The translations under genes were made by a program, and so were the position numbers. Below, piece after piece: positions 1-6,947 of a stretch of DNA of 25,274 nucleotides (the first letter of the stretch is position 1; the number at the start of each line of letters is the position of its first letter). Below the pieces are notes generated by a model, which made no database searches, had not been told where the DNA came from, and saw only the letters and a program-made list of their open reading frames with translations. Source of the DNA: Hyphomicrobiales bacterium (GTDB taxonomy: Bacteria > Pseudomonadota > Alphaproteobacteria > Rhizobiales > Aestuariivirgaceae); assembly GCA_025356765.1 (NCBI GenBank), contig JANXRO010000180.1, positions 1-25,274 of the forward strand. Reading direction: 5' to 3'.

Positions 1-427
1 TTTCACCCAAACGCGGATCCAGCGGTGTTTGCAAAGGTACGGTGAAATCTAGCGTAAGCCTTCCATCAGCGGCATTATAAATTTGCTTGCCATCCAACGC
101 CTTGCCAATCGGTTGTTTCTCGCCCTTAAAACGAAAATACACAAAATAGTTATAGTCAGAAAGTGCGCTCAGATTCTCTTCCGTAAGCTTTTCCAGCTCT
201 TCGGGTTCATAAATGCGGTTTTGGTTGGTGTCCATTCCATCAAGTGCATCGCGGGCATAAGCCTTGTCCGTCGTCCATTCCACACGAACGCCGGTAATTT
301 TTCCATCGTCTGAAACCAGCAACTGCGAAGACATATCAGACCATACATGCGGATGCGCGAAGGAAGGTTTTGCGAACGAAAATACGGCTGCGCCAATTAA
401 TAATGTACGAGATAAGCCACCAAACAT
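1..427 (-). CDS. DUF1007 family periplasmic protein (3' part outside window)
   Basis: The reading frame opens at the ATG at 427-425 and stays open to the left edge, giving about 142 residues of an incomplete protein. It starts with a short hydrophobic signal peptide (roughly residues 1-21) with a likely cleavage just before HPHVW. That histidine motif followed by SDMSSQLLVSDDGKITGVRV is the typical start of DUF1007 proteins. Further features are an acidic stretch around GMDTNQN and a FRFKGEKQPIGKAL-like segment. DUF1007 proteins are usually found next to NicO/RcnA-type nickel-cobalt exporters and are thought to act in periplasmic metal handling; no biochemical role is firmly established. A transporter partner may lie beyond the left edge (inference). 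It starts 21 bases after the stop of a small ORF on the same strand, with a GGGGG-rich ribosome site in between, so the two are probably co-transcribed. Confidence 0.85.
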   Translation of the reverse strand, partial: MFGGLSRTLLIGAAVFSFAKPSFAHPHVWSDMSSQLLVSDDGKITGVRVEWTTDKAYARDALDGMDTNQNRIYEPEELEKLTEENLSALSDYNYFVYFRFKGEKQPIGKALDGKQIYNAADGRLTLDFTVPLQTPLDPRLGE

Positions 428-448
428 AATCCTAGCAACCCCCTTCCA

Positions 449-565
449 TCAGCCCTGCTTCAGTTTCACGATGATAGTTTCGGCACTTGCCGCTTGAGAA
501 TATCCAGACACCAAAGAACCGAACAAAAGTGCTGCCAAGGCGCAGACAAGTTTGAACTTTTTCAT
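449..565 (-). CDS. Small 38-residue exported peptide ORF upstream of DUF1007
   Basis: An ATG at 565-563, preceded by an AAAGGA-type ribosome site, opens 38 codons ending in TGA at 449. The product has two lysines at the start (MKKFK), a hydrophobic core of about 15 residues, a likely AxA cleavage region (QAASA) and only about ten residues after it (ETIIVKLKQG). A signal peptide with almost no mature part suggests one of three things: a small secreted or membrane peptide, a leader peptide that couples translation to the DUF1007 gene 21 bases downstream, or the remnant of a longer periplasmic protein. The AETIIVKL-like end resembles the mature N-terminus of some cupredoxins, but nothing of that fold follows in frame. 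I do not recognise a family. Confidence 0.5.
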   Translation of the reverse strand: MKKFKLVCALAALLFGSLVSGYSQAASAETIIVKLKQG

Positions 566-642
566 TGTCAGGTCCTTTCTGAAGGTGAACCCCGTGTTAT
601 GAGGTGGTTCGAAGGCTAGCAAGTTAATAAAATTTCTCTCTT

Positions 643-672
643 TTGACCTATCACAATTATATGCTAACAGAT
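643..672 (+). promoter_or_regulatory. Possible acpP promoter region
   Basis: The 183 bases between the small ORF and acpP are AT-rich and must hold divergent promoters. TTGACC at 643-648 is a good match to a -35 element of the housekeeping sigma factor, followed by an AT-rich tract. No convincing -10 hexamer sits at the ideal 17-base distance, so the exact promoter is uncertain. A start near here would give a leader of about 75 bases before the acpP ATG. Confidence 0.3.
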
Positions 673-748
673 GGCCATAGCTCGCAGAGGGGTTCTCGAA
701 GTTCGGTTATCCGGCGGTCTAAAATTGAGTTTTAACAGGGAAATTAAC

Positions 749-985
749 ATGAGCGATATCGCTGACCGCGTAAACAAGATCGTAGTTGAACATTTGGGCG
801 TAGATGCCTCAAAGGTGAAAACCGAAGCCAGTTTCATTGACGATCTGGGAGCAGATAGCTTGGACACGGTCGAACTCGTAATGGCGTTCGAGGAAGAATT
901 TGGCATTGAAATTCCAGATGATGCCGCAGAAACCATTCAAACTGTTGGCGATGCCGTCAAGTTCATCGAAAAGGCGAAAGCTTAA
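749..985 (+). CDS. acpP: Acyl carrier protein
   Basis: This 78-residue protein is the cytosolic carrier of growing acyl chains in type II fatty-acid synthesis. The DSL motif (D36-S37-L38) holds the serine that receives 4'-phosphopantetheine. It is followed by the conserved helix DTVELVMAFEEEFGIEIPD. The length is typical of the family. The frame is open further upstream, with an ATG at 671, but MSDIADRV at 749 matches the family N-terminus and is preceded by AGGGA with a seven-base spacer (737-741), so I chose 749. fabF follows 95 bases downstream after a strong terminator. fabD and fabG, which commonly precede acpP in alphaproteobacteria, are absent here; the upstream neighbour is a divergent DUF1007 unit. 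Confidence 0.97.
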   Translation: MSDIADRVNKIVVEHLGVDASKVKTEASFIDDLGADSLDTVELVMAFEEEFGIEIPDDAAETIQTVGDAVKFIEKAKA

Positions 986-1013
986 AGTTAGGCCCGCAAT
1001 GGGCAATTCAATT

Positions 1014-1051
1014 AAACGCGGGGTCAGGGCAACTTGAAACCCCGCGTTTTT
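1014..1051 (+). terminator. Rho-independent terminator after acpP
   Basis: A perfect 11-base stem (1014-1024 with 1039-1049, core CGCGGGG/CCCCGCG) encloses a 14-base loop and ends in five Ts (1047-1051). It lies 28 bases after the acpP stop and 30 bases before fabF. It could let acpP be expressed at a much higher level than fabF, matching the high demand for the carrier protein (inference). Some read-through, or a separate fabF promoter in the short gap, must exist. Confidence 0.88.
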
Positions 1052-1080
1052 ATGTGTGCAACTGAAAGATAGGTGCAAAA

Positions 1081-2346
1081 ATGCGTCGTGTTGTAATTAC
1101 GGGTTTGGGCATGGTCTCGCCATTGGGCGCCACCGTGGATACCACATGGAAAAACGTCTTGGCTGGCGAATCGGGTGCTGGCCCCATCACACGGTTTGAT
1201 GCCTCTGATCTTTCAACGCGCATCGCATTCGAAGTGAAGCGCGGCGACGGCACGAATGGCACTTTGAAAATTGATGATTGGGTTGATACGAAAGATCAAC
1301 GCCGCTTTGATGATTTTATTCAATATGCCTTGGTTGCAGCAAAGCAAGCTTTGGCTGATGCCAAATATGAAGCCAAAACCCCTGATGAGCAATATCGTGC
1401 CGGCGTTATGGTTGGTTCTGGCATTGGTGGCCTTCCCAGCATTTATGAAACGTCATTGTTGCTGAATGAAAAAGGCCCCCGCCGCATCAGCCCATTTTTC
1501 ATTCCTGGATCATTAATTAATTTGGCCTCTGGCTTAATCTCCATTCACTGTGGCTTGAAAGGCCCGAACTCAGCTGTTGTCACAGCTTGTTCAACAGGCT
1601 CCCACGCCATTGGCGATGCTGCGCGCATTATTATGATGGATGATGCAGATGTAATGGTGGCGGGTGGTGCGGAAGCCTGCATCAGCCGCCTTGGCATTGC
1701 TGGTTTTATTGCCTGTAAGGCACTGTCTCACAGCTTCAACGACGACCCGAAAAAAGCCTCGCGCCCCTATGATAAAGACCGTGATGGTTTTGTGATGGGC
1801 GAGGGTGCAGGCGTCGTTGTGCTTGAATCATTGGAACACGCCCAAGCCCGCGGTGCGCATATTTATGCTGAAATCATCGGTTACGGCATGTCGGGCGATG
1901 CTTATCATGTGACAGCACCTGCCGAAGATGGCGATGGTGCCTATCGCTGCATGAAAGCAGCGTTGCGCCGCGCCAACATTAGCGCCACTGATATTGACTA
2001 TATCAATGCCCACGGCACATCCACGCCACTGGGCGATGAAATTGAATTGCGCGCCGTTGAAAGATTATTGGGCAACCACGCGCCAAATCTTGCCATGTCT
2101 TCCACCAAATCGGCGGTTGGCCATTTGTTGGGCGCTGCTGGTGCGGTTGAAGCAATATTCTCGGTTCTGGCGATAAGGGACAATATTTGCCCACCCACGT
2201 TAAACCTTGATAATCCGTCCATGGAAACGACAATTGATCTGGTGCCCAAAAAGGCCAAGGAAAAATCCATCAACACAGTTTTGTCCAATTCTTTTGGTTT
2301 TGGTGGGACGAATGCGTCTTTGATTATGCGCCGCTTTGCGGCATAA
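1081..2346 (+). CDS. fabF: 3-oxoacyl-[acyl-carrier-protein] synthase II
   Basis: This 421-residue condensing enzyme extends acyl-ACP with malonyl-ACP in the cytosol. The thiolase-fold catalytic set is complete: Cys170 in VVTACSTGSHA, His311 in NAHGTSTPLGD, and Lys343 and His348 in STKSAVGHLLGAAG. The Gly-rich C-terminal NSFGFGGTNASL is also present. Length and motifs fit KAS II (FabF) rather than FabB. The ATG at 1081 gives the standard MRRVVITGLG start. It is the next gene after acpP, as usual in alphaproteobacteria, and the GTG start of mltG follows after 28 bases, so fabF-mltG-yicC-gmk probably form one transcript. Confidence 0.97.
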   Translation: MRRVVITGLGMVSPLGATVDTTWKNVLAGESGAGPITRFDASDLSTRIAFEVKRGDGTNGTLKIDDWVDTKDQRRFDDFIQYALVAAKQALADAKYEAKTPDEQYRAGVMVGSGIGGLPSIYETSLLLNEKGPRRISPFFIPGSLINLASGLISIHCGLKGPNSAVVTACSTGSHAIGDAARIIMMDDADVMVAGGAEACISRLGIAGFIACKALSHSFNDDPKKASRPYDKDRDGFVMGEGAGVVVLESLEHAQARGAHIYAEIIGYGMSGDAYHVTAPAEDGDGAYRCMKAALRRANISATDIDYINAHGTSTPLGDEIELRAVERLLGNHAPNLAMSSTKSAVGHLLGAAGAVEAIFSVLAIRDNICPPTLNLDNPSMETTIDLVPKKAKEKSINTVLSNSFGFGGTNASLIMRRFAA

Positions 2347-2374
2347 CAACCTTCAGTAAAGGGCCAAGTTTGAA

Positions 2375-3601
2375 GTGAAAGACGAAGAGCCGATAACCCG
2401 TGTATCCGAACCCGCAATTGCGCGAAAACGCAGGCCGGTGTTGTTGCGACTGCTTGGACGGTGGTTGATTTGGGCTGTTGGTCTGGGCGCAATTTTCGCC
2501 GGTGTGATTGCCTGGGTTTGGTTGAACTTCACAGCACCAGGCCCGCTGGTTGCAAAGAAAATTTATGAAATTCCAAAGTCATTATCGCGCGAAGAAATCG
2601 CTCTGGCTTTAAAAGAACAGGGCATTATTTCTGATGCACGCATTTTTTCCGCTGCTGCCGCTGTGAATGCCTTTCGAGGTGGCAGATTAAAAACTGGCGA
2701 ATATGAATTTCCGGCCAATGCATCCATGCAAGATGTTTTGTCGATGGTAACGGCTGGGAAGTATTTAACTTACAAGGTTACAATTCCCGAAGGCTGGACA
2801 TCACAAATGGTGGTGAACCGTTTGAACGAGCAAACTGAACTTGATGGGGTGGTAAGCAAAGTTCCCGATGAAGGCTCAATTCTGCCAGACACTTATGTGT
2901 TCCGGCGCGGTCTTTCGCGAGACAAATTGTTGGCGGATATGCAAGCAGCCCAAACAAAATTGCTTGATCAGGAATGGTCACGTTTGCCATCAGACAGTGC
3001 GGTTAAAACCAAGCAAGAATTGGTGACACTGGCATCCATCGTTGAAAAAGAAACTGGCGTTGCTGAAGAACGCCCAATGGTAGCTGCGGTTTTCATCAAT
3101 CGCCTGAAACAAAAAATGCGTTTGCAGTCTGACCCCACGATTATTTATGGCTTGGTGGGCGGCAAGGGCAAGCTGGATCATCCGATTACACGAAGTGAGT
3201 TGGACCAACAAACGCCCTATAACACATATCAGATTGATGGATTGCCACCGGGCCCAATTGCCAACCCCGGCAAAGCCGCAATTGAAGCCGTTTTGTCGCC
3301 CGCAAAAACGGACTATATATATTTTGTGGCCAATGGTTCGGGCGGCCATGCCTTCGCCACCACGCTTGAAGAACACAATGCCAATGTCAAAAAATGGCGG
3401 GCACTGAATGGTCAAGCAGATGTTCCCACTGAACCTGACGCGGCGGCAGTGCCGGATGCGAACGCACCTGTTCCTGCTCCGGCACCCGTCGTCGCCGGGG
3501 ATAAAACTCCAACCGCAGCCACGCCTGAGATAAAGGTCGCAGATCCCGTTCCTGCAAAAAAGATAATCCCAATTCCAACTTTCAAGAAGCCAAAGAAATA
3601 A
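2375..3601 (+). CDS. mltG: Endolytic murein transglycosylase MltG
   Basis: This 408-residue inner-membrane protein is predicted to cut nascent glycan strands and so help terminate peptidoglycan chain growth. An Arg-rich cytoplasmic segment (residues about 16-29) precedes one transmembrane helix (about 31-51). Then comes the YceG-like domain with ITIPEG-type VTIPEG, the catalytic-region motif ASIVEKETG (E224 and E226), LQSDPTIIYGL, and the final PYNTYQIDGLPPGPIANPG and YFVANGSGGHAFATT signatures. The start is GTG at 2375; no better start precedes the membrane helix. From about residue 345 the C-terminus is a low-complexity Pro/Ala tail ending in Lys-rich residues, beyond the conserved domain. 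The stop overlaps the yicC ATG by one base (TAATG), implying translational coupling. Confidence 0.95.
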   Translation: MKDEEPITRVSEPAIARKRRPVLLRLLGRWLIWAVGLGAIFAGVIAWVWLNFTAPGPLVAKKIYEIPKSLSREEIALALKEQGIISDARIFSAAAAVNAFRGGRLKTGEYEFPANASMQDVLSMVTAGKYLTYKVTIPEGWTSQMVVNRLNEQTELDGVVSKVPDEGSILPDTYVFRRGLSRDKLLADMQAAQTKLLDQEWSRLPSDSAVKTKQELVTLASIVEKETGVAEERPMVAAVFINRLKQKMRLQSDPTIIYGLVGGKGKLDHPITRSELDQQTPYNTYQIDGLPPGPIANPGKAAIEAVLSPAKTDYIYFVANGSGGHAFATTLEEHNANVKKWRALNGQADVPTEPDAAAVPDANAPVPAPAPVVAGDKTPTAATPEIKVADPVPAKKIIPIPTFKKPKK

Positions 3602-4485
3602 TGTCACTTTCGTCAATGACAGGTTTTTCCAGCGTCAGCGGCAGCCACCAAACTTCAACATGGGTGTGGGAAATAAAAAGTGTAAATGGCAAGGCCTTTG
3701 ATGCAAGGCTTCGTTTGCCGCAAGGATTTGACCACTTGGAAATTCATGCACGCCAAATACTATCGCAAAATTTCAAACGCGGAAATTTGCAAGTGAATTT
3801 AACCCTGCAAAATCAATCTGGCGAAGATCGCATATCCATCAACCGTGATGTGTTGGAACAATATTTGGTGTTGGCGGAAGAATTGCGCAATCGCACCGGT
3901 GCTTTGCCGCCCAGTTCAGAAAACCTGTTGGCGCTGAAAGGCGTGATTGAAACAAAATCTGAAACACGCAGTGAGCAAGATCAAATTGAAATTGATCAGG
4001 CTATTATAAAAACTTTCTCTGAAGCCGTTTCCGCTTTGGTAAAAAATCGCAACGATGAAGGCGCAAAACTTTTCGAGGTTTTGAAATTGCAACTTGATGA
4101 CATTGAAAACTGCCGCGCAAAAGCCATTGAACACCCTTCTCGCAAAATCGAAACCTTAAAGCAAAAGCTGAAAGATCAAATTGCACAGTTGCTTGAAATT
4201 CATGCCTTTGATGAGCAACGCCTGCACCAAGAGGCTGTGCTGCAAGCCACGCGGGCAGACATTCAGGAAGAGCTTGATCGATTGGGTGTGCATATTTCAG
4301 CGGCACGCGCCTTGTTAAAATCAACAGATCCGGTTGGCAGAAAATTTGATTTTTTGGCACAAGAGTTTAATCGCGAAGCCAACACGCTGTGCTCAAAAGC
4401 CAATGACGCAGGTTTAACCTCTATTGGGCTTGATTTGAAAACCACAATCGATCAGATGCGCGAACAGGTGCAAAACATTGAATAG
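3601..4485 (+). CDS. yicC: YicC/YloC family endoribonuclease
   Basis: This 294-residue protein belongs to the YicC family, shown in enterobacteria to be an endoribonuclease that takes part in small-RNA turnover. It begins SSMTGFSSVSG, the family's N-terminal signature (usually SMTGFG). It keeps the VNGKAFDARLRLP segment and the C-terminal DUF1732 half, with LHQEAVLQATRADIQEELDR and FLAQEFNREANTLCSKAND. Full length is as expected. It starts in the TAATG junction with mltG, and its last codons overlap the TTG start of gmk by eight bases. The yicC-gmk pairing is common in bacteria, so the assignment is secure even though the in vivo targets here are unknown. Confidence 0.95.
   Translation: MSLSSMTGFSSVSGSHQTSTWVWEIKSVNGKAFDARLRLPQGFDHLEIHARQILSQNFKRGNLQVNLTLQNQSGEDRISINRDVLEQYLVLAEELRNRTGALPPSSENLLALKGVIETKSETRSEQDQIEIDQAIIKTFSEAVSALVKNRNDEGAKLFEVLKLQLDDIENCRAKAIEHPSRKIETLKQKLKDQIAQLLEIHAFDEQRLHQEAVLQATRADIQEELDRLGVHISAARALLKSTDPVGRKFDFLAQEFNREANTLCSKANDAGLTSIGLDLKTTIDQMREQVQNIE
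4463..4468 (+). promoter_or_regulatory. Ribosome binding site deciding the gmk TTG start
   Basis: AACAGG at 4463-4468, inside the end of yicC, lies nine bases before the TTG at 4478. No in-frame ATG or GTG is available before the conserved RRGLLFVMSSPSGAG region, so this site supports the TTG. Confidence 0.5.
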
Positions 4486-5128
4486 GCAACCCACCCATAG
4501 TTCTGTTCGTCGTCGTGGGCTTTTGTTCGTCATGTCTTCGCCGTCGGGTGCTGGCAAAACTACGCTGTCGCGCAAGCTTTTGGCAGATGATAAAAATATT
4601 TCGCTTTCCGTTTCTGTCACCACACGAAAAGCCCGCACGGGCGAAGTGGATGGCAAAGACTATCACTTCATCACCAAAGACCGCTTTGAGCAGATGATTG
4701 CAAGGCGCGAGCTTTTGGAATGGGCCCAGGTGTTTGACAATCTCTATGGAACACCAAAAGCACCCGTTGATGCAGCTTTGGCTGAAGGCCGCGATGTGCT
4801 GTTTGATATTGATTGGCAGGGCACGCAACAATTGGCCCAAGCGATGGAAGATGATTTGGTGCGGGTGTTTATTTTGCCGCCGGACGCTGACTCTTTGCGC
4901 ACCAGATTGATTACCCGCAACCAGGATTCTTCAACCGTTGTGGCCAAGCGCATGGCTGAAGCGCCGCGTGAATTAAGCCATTGGGCTGAATATGATTATG
5001 TTGTGGTGAACGCCGATGTTGATCGCGCCCTTGCCCAAGTGGTGGCCATTCTCACCGCCGAACGCTTGCGCCGCAAACGCCAAATTGGCCTCAGCGAATT
5101 TGTGCGCGAGATGACAACGAAGCTTTAA
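4478..5128 (+). CDS. gmk: Guanylate kinase
   Basis: This 216-residue enzyme phosphorylates GMP to GDP with ATP in the cytosol. The P-loop SPSGAGKTT is at residues 21-29. The GMP-binding segment follows with SVTTRKARTGEVDGKDYHF, then FDIDWQGTQQL and a lid region with RLITRNQDS. The start is TTG at 4478: the next in-frame ATG is only two residues before the P-loop strand and would remove the conserved first beta-strand. Eight bases overlap yicC. The 3' end overlaps rsmA on the other strand by four bases (5125-5128). The family size of just over 200 residues is matched. Confidence 0.95.
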   Translation: MNRQPTHSSVRRRGLLFVMSSPSGAGKTTLSRKLLADDKNISLSVSVTTRKARTGEVDGKDYHFITKDRFEQMIARRELLEWAQVFDNLYGTPKAPVDAALAEGRDVLFDIDWQGTQQLAQAMEDDLVRVFILPPDADSLRTRLITRNQDSSTVVAKRMAEAPRELSHWAEYDYVVVNADVDRALAQVVAILTAERLRRKRQIGLSEFVREMTTKL

Positions 5129-5137
5129 GCAAGCTTC
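5119..5137. terminator. Perfect hairpin covering both convergent stop codons (gmk / rsmA)
   Basis: GAAGCTT (5119-5125) pairs exactly with AAGCTTC (5131-5137) around a five-base loop. The gmk stop (5126-5128) and the rsmA stop (5125-5127) both lie within it. No long T-tract follows on either strand, so it is at best a weak bidirectional terminator or a 3'-end stabilising structure. Confidence 0.45.
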
Positions 5138-5958
5138 AACGCCAAGTTTCCAAAATTCTCAATCGTCAATTCTTCTGCCCGCTTGGTGGGAATGATACCT
5201 AAAGATTCCATCATATCTTCAGGGTTTTGAAACACGGCTTTCAAACTTTGGCGCAACATTTTTCGGCGCTGGCCAAAGCCTGCTGCTGTGACACGTTCAA
5301 GATTTTTCAATGTGCATGGCGGTTGGCAATTTGCACGGGGAATAAGTTGCACAATGCTTGAGGTGATTTTCGGCGGTGGCGTAAACGCACTGCGGTTCAC
5401 ATCAAACAATTTTTTAGCCTCACAGCGCCATTGGCTGATGACAGACAAACGGCCATAGGCATCAGCCCCCGGCTTTGCCGCAATACGCTCTGCCACTTCT
5501 TTTTGAAACATCAGCGTGAGTGACGAAAACCACGGCGGCCAAACATCAGGTGAAAGCCACCCGATCAACAGCGGCGTTGCAATATTATAGGGCAGGTTGG
5601 CCACGATTTTGGCGGGACCATTAACCAAATTTGCCCAATCTATGTCCATCGCATCGCCCGAAATAATTTCAAGCTTGCCGGGATAATGTCGCGCAATTTC
5701 TTCCAAAGCAGGGATGGCCCGCGTATCACGTTCGACAGCAATCACGCGGGCGGCACCTTCTGCCAATAGCGCGCGCGTAAGCCCGCCCGGCCCGGGGCCA
5801 ACTTCAACAATCGTAAAACCATCCAGTGGAAATGCAGCGCGCGCAATGCGCCGCGTGAGATTGAGGTCAAACAAAAAATTTTGCCCAAGTGCCTTATTGG
5901 CTTTCAGGCCATAGGCTTCAATCACCTCACGCAAGGGCGGCAGGCCATCATCACTCAT
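5125..5958 (-). CDS. rsmA: 16S rRNA (adenine1518-N6/adenine1519-N6)-dimethyltransferase
   Basis: This 277-residue SAM-dependent enzyme, also called KsgA, dimethylates two adjacent adenines near the 3' end of 16S rRNA during late 30S assembly. Visible motifs are GQNFL (25-29), the SAM-binding VEVGPGPGGL (51-60), the acidic VERD, SGDAMDID, and the catalytic NLPY (121-124). The C-terminal substrate domain carries FTPPPKITSSIV and the GFGQRRKMLRQSL segment. The ATG at 5958 overlaps the pdxA stop by four bases (ATGA), a typical coupled junction. It is the last gene of the lptD-surA-pdxA-rsmA unit, an order conserved in alphaproteobacteria. Confidence 0.97.
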   Translation of the reverse strand: MSDDGLPPLREVIEAYGLKANKALGQNFLFDLNLTRRIARAAFPLDGFTIVEVGPGPGGLTRALLAEGAARVIAVERDTRAIPALEEIARHYPGKLEIISGDAMDIDWANLVNGPAKIVANLPYNIATPLLIGWLSPDVWPPWFSSLTLMFQKEVAERIAAKPGADAYGRLSVISQWRCEAKKLFDVNRSAFTPPPKITSSIVQLIPRANCQPPCTLKNLERVTAAGFGQRRKMLRQSLKAVFQNPEDMMESLGIIPTKRAEELTIENFGNLALKLA

Positions 5959-6947
5959 TGAGCATGTGCCATTTGTGCAGCAAGTTTTATCGCTGCAATC
6001 AAACTATCAGGCCGCGCGTTGCCTGTGCCCGCCAATGCCAATGCGGTGCCGTGGTCTGGCGATGTGCGAATGATGGGCAGGCCCAAAGTAACATTCACGC
6101 CGCCATGAAAATCCAATGTCTTGACGGGGATTAAAGCTTGATCGTGATACATGCAAAGAATGGCGTCGTAGGTTGCACGGGCCTCTGCATGAAAGGCAGT
6201 ATCAGCTGAAATTGGCCCAAAAATATTGATGCCTTGGTTTTTCAACGCTGCAACAGCAGGCGCAATAATTTGCGTTTCCTCATCACCCATGGCGCCATTT
6301 TCGCCAGCGTGCGGGTTAAGGCCCGTAACCGCTATGCGCGGGGACTTGATTCCGAAGTGAGTTTGAAGCGCGCGGTGAACAGTGGTGCCTTGTGCAACGA
6401 TATCTTTCGTCGTCAATGCAGTGGGCACATCTTTCAACGGAATGTGAATTGTGATGGGCACGGCCCGCAAACCAGCCGCAACCAACATCATCACTTCTTT
6501 TGCAGGTGTTCCGTTCTCGCTGGCCAGATGCGCCAGAAAATCTGTGTGGCCTTGGAATTTAAATCCCGCCGCATAAAGCGCATCTTTGTTGATTGGGTTT
6601 GTAACCATGGCCGAAGCTTGGCCAAGTTTGCAAAGCGCAAATGCTGTTTCAATCGCTTCAATTACATACGAAGCATTGCGCGGATCAATTATGCCAGCCT
6701 GCGATTGGGTCGGCAATGATGTATGCAAAACCGGCAATGCCGAGCTGAAAACGGATTGGGCTTCGGCAGGCGTTTCAATTTTTTGAACGGACACGTTGAT
6801 TTTGGCGAAAGCCAATCTTCGTGCCACATCATCAGCATCGCCCAACAAAAAAAACGTGCATTGAGAATTTGAATGCAGCTCTTGCCAAGCTCTGGCGGTT
6901 ATTTCGGGCGCAATTGAAGCAGGTTCACCGCAGGTCAGCGCAATCAT
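5955..6947 (-). CDS. pdxA: 4-hydroxythreonine-4-phosphate dehydrogenase
   Basis: This 330-residue enzyme performs the NAD(P)-dependent oxidation of 4-phosphohydroxy-L-threonine in the DXP-dependent route to pyridoxal phosphate. The three expected divalent-metal histidines are seen: H168 in ITIHIPLKD, H213 in GLNPHAGENG and H268 in MYHDQ. The substrate-site GHTDFLA (133-139) and the C-terminal RTSPDHGTALALAGTG are also present. The N-terminal motif reads ALTCGEPASIAPEI, where most family members have GDP(A/G)GIGPE; two glycines are replaced by Ser and Ala. Everything else is intact, so I expect it to be active. It overlaps surA upstream and rsmA downstream by four bases each. Confidence 0.95.
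   Translation of the reverse strand: MIALTCGEPASIAPEITARAWQELHSNSQCTFFLLGDADDVARRLAFAKINVSVQKIETPAEAQSVFSSALPVLHTSLPTQSQAGIIDPRNASYVIEAIETAFALCKLGQASAMVTNPINKDALYAAGFKFQGHTDFLAHLASENGTPAKEVMMLVAAGLRAVPITIHIPLKDVPTALTTKDIVAQGTTVHRALQTHFGIKSPRIAVTGLNPHAGENGAMGDEETQIIAPAVAALKNQGINIFGPISADTAFHAEARATYDAILCMYHDQALIPVKTLDFHGGVNVTLGLPIIRTSPDHGTALALAGTGNARPDSLIAAIKLAAQMAHAQ

Noticed and set aside
671..748. In-frame ATG at 671 giving a 26-residue extension of acyl carrier protein
   Set aside because: The extension is basic and unlike any ACP, and a well-spaced AGGGA precedes the ATG at 749.
1998..2492. Open frame of 164 codons on the minus strand
   Set aside because: It lies antisense over fabF and the start of mltG, has no family resemblance and no ribosome site; both sense genes are certain.
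2990..3616. Open frame of 208 codons on the minus strand
   Set aside because: It is antisense to mltG, with a Cys/Trp-rich composition typical of a shadow frame.
6234..6719. Open frame of 161 codons on the plus strand
   Set aside because: It is antisense to pdxA, with no recognisable motif.
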